Shown piece after piece: positions 59,576 through 64,000 of a stretch of 64,000 bases of DNA. Source of the stretch: CAZWCX01 sp964632945 (GTDB taxonomy: Bacteria > Planctomycetota > MHYJ01 > WSZJ01 > CAZWCX01); contig CAZWCX010000004.1 of assembly GCA_964632945.1 (NCBI GenBank), positions 1-64,000 on the forward strand. The letters are read 5' to 3'. A program made the translations under genes and the position numbers. The notes below the pieces were generated by a model. The model saw nothing but the letters and a program-made list of their open reading frames with translations, did not search any database and was not told the DNA's origin. The stretch's first letter is position 1. Each line of letters starts with the position of its first letter.

Positions 59576-59620
59576 GCGCCCGGCGGGGTACGCCCGCCGC
59601 GAACCAACCCCGAAAACGCC

Positions 59621-59665
59621 CGAGGCCGGCGGATCGATGCTTCGATCCGGCCGGCCTCGTTCTTC
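59621..59665. terminator. Bidirectional intrinsic terminator between convergent genes
   Basis: CGAGGCCGGC-GGATCGA-TGCT-TCGATCC-G-GCCGGCCTCG forms a 16-17-bp stem with one bulge, followed by GTTCTT on the plus strand. Read on the minus strand it is followed by GGGCGTTTTCG, so it can serve both convergent transcripts. Confidence 0.8.
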
Positions 59666-59704
59666 GGCGACTCCCCTCTGCGCGCGCCGCGGGCGCGCCC
59701 GGCT

Positions 59705-60616
59705 TCAGCGCCGGCCCCGCCCGCCGTGCCGCTCGCCGCGCTCCGGACGATCATTCCGCTCGCGCGCCGCGGGCCGATCACGCTCCTCCTCGGCGTACTC
59801 CTCCCCGCGGATGCGGTCTTCGGCAACCCGCTGAACGGACGGCCCCGCCCGACGGGCGAAACCGACCACGACATACGTCCCGCTCTTCGGGTCCCGCCGC
59901 AGTTCGATCAGACCCAAATCCTCCGCCTCCTCCAGCAGTTCGCTGAACGAGCGGTAGCCGTGATAGGTCTCGTCGAAATACGGCCGCTTGCGCTTGATCG
60001 TCTCCTTGACCAGGCTCGACCACAGCACCTCGCGGTTGTCGAGCAGCGCCGCCTGCACCGCCTCGAGCAGATAATTGATCGCCTCCGCCCGCTCCTTCGG
60101 CACGTGCACGTCGTCGAATCGCGGCGCCAGCGAGTCCATCCGCTGGAGGTCCTCGTAGAAGATGAATTCGTCGCAGCAGTCCACCAGAAGGCGCGAGCTC
60201 GAGTCCTTCAGGCCGAGACCGATCACCCCCTTGCCGTTCTCGCGGAGCTTCGCCACCAGGGGCGCAAAGTCGCTGTCCCCCGAGATGATCACGAACGTGT
60301 TGATGTGCTCCTTGGAGTAGCACATGTCCATCGCGTCCACGCAGAGTCGCATGTCCGCGCTGTTCTTGCCCGTCATCCCCCGCTTGGGGATCTCGATCAA
60401 TTCCATGCCGGCGAGGTGCATCTCGCTCTTGAAGTCGTCCCAATGGGTCCAGTCGCTGTAGGCACGCTTCACGATGATGCGCCCCTTCTCCAGCAACCGC
60501 TCCAGAATGCGGTGGATGTCCAGCCGGTCCTTCTTCTTGCCGGCGCGAAAACCCACCGCCAGGTTCTCGAAGTCGAAGAGCACCGCCATCCGGCGCTCGA
60601 TATCTTCCTTTTCCAA
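59705..60616 (-). CDS. NYN-domain (LabA/DUF88-like) protein with LOTUS-type C-terminus
   Basis: The 303-residue protein has a PIN-like NYN ribonuclease domain (about 8-165) with the acidic residues expected at the active site: AVLFDFENL, NSADMRLCVDAMD and IISGDSDFAPL. An OST-HTH/LOTUS-like winged helix (about 170-250: VQAALLDNREVLWSSLVKETIKRK and FSELLEEAEDLGLI) follows, then an Arg/Glu/Gly-rich disordered tail that may bind RNA. It is likely an RNA-processing or RNA-degrading protein. The TTG start (GAGAGG 4 nt upstream) and an ATG 27 nt later are both possible. Confidence 0.88.
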   Translation of the reverse strand: MEKEDIERRMAVLFDFENLAVGFRAGKKKDRLDIHRILERLLEKGRIIVKRAYSDWTHWDDFKSEMHLAGMELIEIPKRGMTGKNSADMRLCVDAMDMCYSKEHINTFVIISGDSDFAPLVAKLRENGKGVIGLGLKDSSSRLLVDCCDEFIFYEDLQRMDSLAPRFDDVHVPKERAEAINYLLEAVQAALLDNREVLWSSLVKETIKRKRPYFDETYHGYRSFSELLEEAEDLGLIELRRDPKSGTYVVVGFARRAGPSVQRVAEDRIRGEEYAEEERDRPAARERNDRPERGERHGGRGRR

Positions 60617-60699
60617 CGTCCTCTCCCGAATGAAACAAAATGGGGGTCCCGGGTGCGGGTCTTTCGTACACGATCCCGGGAGCCGCGAAAAGTAAAACT

Positions 60700-60728
60700 T
60701 TGCACGGCTGCGCTCCCCTTCATATCCT
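60700..60728 (+). promoter_or_regulatory. Promoter for the GIDE-domain gene
   Basis: TTGCAC (60700-60705) and TATCCT (60723-60728) are spaced by 17 nt, about 37 nt before the ATG. Confidence 0.5.
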
Positions 60729-60765
60729 GTTCCCGGCCTTCGTGTCCCGGTGGAGAATCCCCTTC

Positions 60766-61509
60766 ATGTCGCGACCCATGGCCTGGATGGTGATGGCATT
60801 CCTCCTCCTCCTCGGCTTCGGCCTGGCCGTGGGGGCGCTGGCGAACCTCCGGGTCCTCCGGCAAGGCAACGTCCCGATCCGGCCGGCCGCGAACCTCCCC
60901 GAGGGGGTGGTCCGAATCCAGGGAAAAGTCCGCGCCGCCAAGCCCCTCACCGCCCCCCTCACCGGCTGGCCGGTGGCGCTCGTCCGAACCGAGATCGAGG
61001 TCCGTCACGAGAAGCGCACCGCCGGAAGGTGGGGTACCAACGTGGGGTACCGCGAGAACCGCCTCGACTCCTTCGAGGTCGTGGACCCGTCGGGGTCCGT
61101 CCGGGTCCATCTCGCCGGCTTGAGCGAGGAGCACCTCCTCCTGGAAGCGACCGCCGCCCAACGGGAAGTCACCCAAACCGGCCGGCAAATGACTCCGGAG
61201 GGGAAACGCGCCATCGAAGCCCTCCGGCCCCCCGCCGAGGCGGCAGGACTGCTCGGATCCGAGCGCGAGGTCCGCATCCGGGAAACCGCCCTGGCCCTGG
61301 ATCAGGAGGTTCTCATCCAGGGATTCCATCAACCGGCCGGGCCCGAATCCGGCATCCGAGGCTCGGCCTCCACACCCCTCCTGATCGCGGATGCCGGCAG
61401 CGACCCCGCCGGCGGACTGGCCGGAAAACTGGCCCTGCAACTGATCGTGCTGGGGGTCTGCGCCGGTCTCGGCGTCCACGTCGGGAAACAACTGCGAAAA
61501 AATTCCTGA
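60766..61509 (+). CDS. GIDE-domain membrane protein
   Basis: The 247-residue protein has an N-terminal membrane helix (about 8-28) and a GIDE-type domain (VVRIQGKVRAAKPLTAPLTGWPVAL, then FEVVDPSGSVRVHL), as in MULAN/BAM proteins. A C-terminal helix (LALQLIVLGVCAGLGVHVG) follows. In bacteria the function of this domain is not established. Its promoter and start (GGAG 12 nt upstream) are modest; ATG 60778 is an alternative start. Confidence 0.75.
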   Translation: MSRPMAWMVMAFLLLLGFGLAVGALANLRVLRQGNVPIRPAANLPEGVVRIQGKVRAAKPLTAPLTGWPVALVRTEIEVRHEKRTAGRWGTNVGYRENRLDSFEVVDPSGSVRVHLAGLSEEHLLLEATAAQREVTQTGRQMTPEGKRAIEALRPPAEAAGLLGSEREVRIRETALALDQEVLIQGFHQPAGPESGIRGSASTPLLIADAGSDPAGGLAGKLALQLIVLGVCAGLGVHVGKQLRKNS

Positions 61510-61515
61510 TCTCGC

Positions 61516-61544
61516 TTGCGCGGGACGGGGAAATGGGATAGAAT
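61516..61544 (+). promoter_or_regulatory. Promoter for the TPR protein gene
   Basis: TTGCGC (61516-61521) and TAGAAT (61539-61544) are spaced by 17 nt, immediately after the GIDE gene stop. Confidence 0.55.
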
Positions 61545-61605
61545 CATCCGTATTCGTAATCGGGTTCCGCCGGAGATCCATCGACCGGTCAGGGGGAGAC
61601 ACCTC

Positions 61606-63090
61606 ATGGGCGCCCGGGTTGCCGCGCCGGTGGTCCTCGTGTACGCCCTGGCCGGGCTCCTGGCCGGGATGCCGAGCCGCGCCCAGGTCGATCCGACCCT
61701 CCTGCTCCCGGAGGATCCGGCGCCCGTGACCACTCTCCTTGATCGACATCTCGAAGCGCTCGTGGATCGGGCGGAGACGGGCGAGCTCGCCGTGCCGGCC
61801 CTCGAGGCCCTTGCCGACGAGGCCCGGACCCTTTATCGGACGGCGCTCGCCCCGGCAAACGATCCGGCCGCCGGCGCCGGCCCGCTTCCCTATCCTGCCG
61901 AGGTCTTCCGTGGCCAGGTCCAGGCCCGGGCCGGCCGCCTCGAAGAAGGGTTTGCCACCCTGGCCGCGCTCCCCGCGGAGCCGGCGGCGCTTTGGCTGAC
62001 CGCGTTTCACCGGGTGATCCGCTGGATCGAGCGGCACGACTTTGCCGCGGACGATTCCGGTCGCGAGGTTGCCGCGGCGGCGCTCGATCGGGGCCTGAAG
62101 GCGGTCACCTCCCATTCGAGCGACGCCGTGACGCCGTGGCTGAATGCCTTCGCCGCCCTGCGGCTCTTCGTCCTCGAGGAAGGCACGTTCCAAGGGGACC
62201 GGCTGCCGTCTCCCGCCCTGCGGTGGGAATGGGATGCCGTCCTGCTCGCGGCCGCCGCACGGGCGGGACGCCATGACATCGTCGTCCCCCTCGGACGTCG
62301 CCTGACCGTCGTCTTCCCCGAAGACGCCTTCGTGCGATCCTGCCTCGCGCGCTCCCTGCTGGCGAACGGACGCTCCGCAGAATCGCGCTCGGTCTGGTCC
62401 GCCGCGGCGTCGCGCGGGTCGCTCGGTTGGCGCGCGCGCGTCTGGTGGGGAAACTCCGCCCTCGCCGCCGGCGACGCCCCCGGCGCCCTGGCGGTGTTTG
62501 ATGAACTGGTGAAGGACGTTCCCGACCGCGCCGAAACCTGGGCCGCCCGCGCCGCCGTCCATCGCGCCCTGCGAGGCTGGGACGCGGTCTCCACCGACCT
62601 GGAAACCGCCGTCGGCCTCGCGCCGGCCCACGCCGACCTCCTGTTGCAACTGGGCATCGCCCGCTATCATCTCGACCGTTTCGAGCCCGCCGTGGAGGCA
62701 CTCCGCCGCGCCGTCGAGCTTCAACCGGCCGAAGGGGAAGGCCACCAGTACCTTGGCCTCGCGCTGCGCAACCTGGGCCGCCGTTCCGAAGCGCTCTCTC
62801 ACCTCGATCGCGCCGTCCGCCTGCGACCCAACTCCCCCGATGCGCGCGCGTATCGCGGCATCACGCGCCACGAGGCCGGGGACTTCGCCGGCGCCGTCGA
62901 AGACTACGACCACGCGTTCCGTCTCGGCCTGGAAGGTCCGATCTTCCTCGCCAAGCGGGGCGAGGCCCAAGCGTCCTTGCGCCGATTCGACCTGGCCCGC
63001 AAGGATCTGCGGGAGTTCCTGGCCCGATACCCGGACCATGGCCTCGCGGGGCCGGTCCGCTCCATGCTGGAAGGGCTTCCCGAGGAGTAA
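61606..63090 (+). CDS. Secreted TPR protein
   Basis: The 494-residue product has a signal peptide (hydrophobic from about 5 to 24, MPSRAQ). A helical N-terminal half follows with an Ala-rich disordered stretch. The C-terminal half consists of TPRs (for example LLQLGIARYHLDRFEPAVEAL, EGHQYLGLALRNLGRRSEAL, PDARAYRGITRHEAGDFAGAV). It probably scaffolds envelope proteins. GGGGGAG 9 nt upstream fixes the ATG. The next gene follows after a hairpin. Confidence 0.85.
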   Translation: MGARVAAPVVLVYALAGLLAGMPSRAQVDPTLLLPEDPAPVTTLLDRHLEALVDRAETGELAVPALEALADEARTLYRTALAPANDPAAGAGPLPYPAEVFRGQVQARAGRLEEGFATLAALPAEPAALWLTAFHRVIRWIERHDFAADDSGREVAAAALDRGLKAVTSHSSDAVTPWLNAFAALRLFVLEEGTFQGDRLPSPALRWEWDAVLLAAAARAGRHDIVVPLGRRLTVVFPEDAFVRSCLARSLLANGRSAESRSVWSAAASRGSLGWRARVWWGNSALAAGDAPGALAVFDELVKDVPDRAETWAARAAVHRALRGWDAVSTDLETAVGLAPAHADLLLQLGIARYHLDRFEPAVEALRRAVELQPAEGEGHQYLGLALRNLGRRSEALSHLDRAVRLRPNSPDARAYRGITRHEAGDFAGAVEDYDHAFRLGLEGPIFLAKRGEAQASLRRFDLARKDLREFLARYPDHGLAGPVRSMLEGLPEE

Positions 63091-63095
63091 TCGTC

Positions 63096-63129
63096 CACCG
63101 TTTGCGGCCGGGAACCGAAACGGTGTTTG
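63096..63129 (+). terminator. Hairpin with short U tract between TPR gene and pilin-like gene
   Basis: CACCGTTT (63096-63103) and AAACGGTG (63118-63125) form an 8-bp stem followed by TTTGT. With only 15 nt between it and the next start codon and no promoter after it, it may limit read-through into the pilin-like gene rather than isolate it. Confidence 0.55.
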
Positions 63130-63144
63130 TGGAGGGAAAGTGTG

Positions 63145-64000
63145 ATGCGTCGAATGCCTGGCGTTTGGCAGGGTCGACGGGGAATGGCGACCGAGAACGT
63201 CCTGCTGGTCGTTCTCATCGCGATCGTCCTCCTGTTGATGACCACGCTCTTCGGGCAGAAGATCTCGCGCCTGTTCAAGGCCGGCACCGTCAGCATCGAT
63301 GAGGGCACGCCGAAGACCGATGCGCCCATCCTCTCGTCCGACGCGGCACCTTCCATCGGCATCGGCGGAGGCAACGCCGGCGGCGGCGGGGGCGGCGGAG
63401 GCGGCCTCCCGGGCGGCGGCAATCCCGCCGGAGGCAACACCGGCGGCGGCGCCGGCACCCCCGGCACGGGCGGATCCGGAACTCCCGGTGGGCCCGGCGG
63501 CGCAGCCCCCAACGTGGGTACCCCGGGGACCGGCGGCAGCGGCTCGGGCGGCGGCGGATCCGGCAACGCCAACACCAATACCCCCCCGGTCACGGCGGGC
63601 CCCTTCACCCCCTTCGTCCCGCCCCAGGACCCCAAATCCCCCGACTACGACAATCCGGACGCCGAGAGCTTCAAAGACCCCAAGACCGTCAAGGAAGGTT
63701 TCAAGGGGAAGGTCTACGAGGACGGCAAGTGGCGGGACATGACCGAGGCCGAGAAGAAGGCCCGGGAAGAGGAAGAAGAAAAGGGCAAGAAATACGTCTC
63801 CGCCGAGGTCACCCTCCTGTCCGGTGAGAAGGAACTCTACAACGACCAGATCAAGCTCCTCGACATCCCCGGCGGGGACATCAAACTCGGCACCGACATC
63901 ACCGCGAGCGGGAGCGTCACGAGTTCGGGCACCGGGATCAAGGCCAGCGGCTCCATCGAAGCCACCGTGGGCCTGACCGCGACCGCCGAGAAGGAAATCA
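63145..64000 (+). CDS. Flp-pilin-like N-terminus with long Gly-rich extension (runs off window)
   Basis: The visible 285 codons start MRRMPGVWQGRRGMATENVLL, which continues as a hydrophobic helix (LLVVLIAIVLLLMTTLFG) with Glu five residues after Gly, as in class IVb Flp pilins. A basic spacer and an extended Gly-rich region (about 73-150: many GGGGG and GTPGT units) follow, then an acidic and Lys-rich part (about 160-215) and a beta-like C-terminal segment with VTLLSGEKELYNDQ. Pilin-type export of a large Gly-rich adhesin is inferred. GGAGGG lies upstream of the ATG. Confidence 0.72.
   Translation, partial: MRRMPGVWQGRRGMATENVLLVVLIAIVLLLMTTLFGQKISRLFKAGTVSIDEGTPKTDAPILSSDAAPSIGIGGGNAGGGGGGGGGLPGGGNPAGGNTGGGAGTPGTGGSGTPGGPGGAAPNVGTPGTGGSGSGGGGSGNANTNTPPVTAGPFTPFVPPQDPKSPDYDNPDAESFKDPKTVKEGFKGKVYEDGKWRDMTEAEKKAREEEEEKGKKYVSAEVTLLSGEKELYNDQIKLLDIPGGDIKLGTDITASGSVTSSGTGIKASGSIEATVGLTATAEKEI

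Noticed and set aside
1..64000. Global reassignment of UGA to a sense codon
   Set aside because: Many intact genes here end in TGA at the expected place (for example at 4450-4452, 29132-29134, 47289-47291, 61507-61509). Only two genes have an internal TGA.

Overview
The window is very GC-rich bacterial chromosome (by eye about two thirds G+C or more), densely coded on both strands, with no RNA genes, insertion sequences, phage or CRISPR that I can see. The gene families point to a member of Planctomycetota or a close PVC relative, probably uncultured. The clues are an H-X9-DG prepilin-like protein, a small sigma factor translationally coupled to a Ser/Thr kinase with TPRs, a second kinase flanked by MshEN-like and zinc-ribbon modules, terpene-cyclase-toroid secreted proteins, a GIDE-domain protein, and giant coiled-coil secreted proteins. 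This assignment is inference. Intergenic regions repeatedly show textbook sigma-70 promoters (TTGACA, 16-18 nt, TATAAT) and good Shine-Dalgarno sites, which fixed many of the starts given here.

Layout. 0-4 kb: infB and nusA (minus), with a strong promoter and a structured leader carrying an intrinsic terminator before nusA. 3.9-10.5 kb: a Nudix CoA pyrophosphatase, a secreted unknown, a diguanylate cyclase fused to an M29 aminopeptidase-like domain, TatA, a degenerate receiver protein and RNase PH. 10.7-13.5 kb: a Ser/Thr kinase and a prepilin-like gene with an in-frame TGA. 13.9-18 kb: a four-gene TRAP transporter operon (tatT-dctP-dctQ-dctM). 18-26 kb: a secreted CUB-like protein; an M20 amidohydrolase whose metal-ligand Cys codon is TGA, followed by a SECIS-like hairpin; an AAA ATPase and HAD phosphatase pair; a Mrr-like membrane protein; a toroid-repeat protein; IlvE. 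26-29.7 kb: a DtxR-type regulator divergent from a cupredoxin-FTR1 iron permease and a P19-like protein, with inverted repeats between them. 29.8-37.9 kb: a C45-like Ntn hydrolase, an AI-2E family permease, a HTH/zinc-ribbon regulator, nucleoside hydrolase, acyl-CoA dehydrogenase and sugar-nucleotide epimerase. 38-43.8 kb: a double-thioredoxin protein, thiolase, an unknown, an esterase and a VOC protein with a histone-like tail. 43.9-46.3 kb: a Tat-exported alkaline-phosphatase-superfamily protein overlapping a membrane protein. 46.5-59.6 kb: sigma factor, kinase-TPR protein, a small membrane protein, an anti-sigma/FecR-like protein, a DUF4175-like protein and two secreted coiled-coil or low-complexity proteins, closed by a bidirectional terminator. 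59.7-64 kb: a NYN-LOTUS protein, a GIDE protein, a TPR protein and a Flp-pilin-like protein that runs off the window.

The strongest candidate for something undescribed is local UGA recoding. Two genes about 7.4 kb apart are otherwise intact but each has one in-frame TGA followed at bacterial-SECIS distance by a small hairpin. In the M20 hydrolase the TGA replaces the invariant metal-binding Cys, so a selenocysteine metalloenzyme is the simplest functional reading. UGA is an ordinary stop in many neighbouring genes. The second most interesting signal is a pair of nearly identical promoter-operator modules (27 of 34 bases) 21 kb apart, one in front of the TGA-containing prepilin-like gene and one in front of the HTH/zinc-ribbon regulator.
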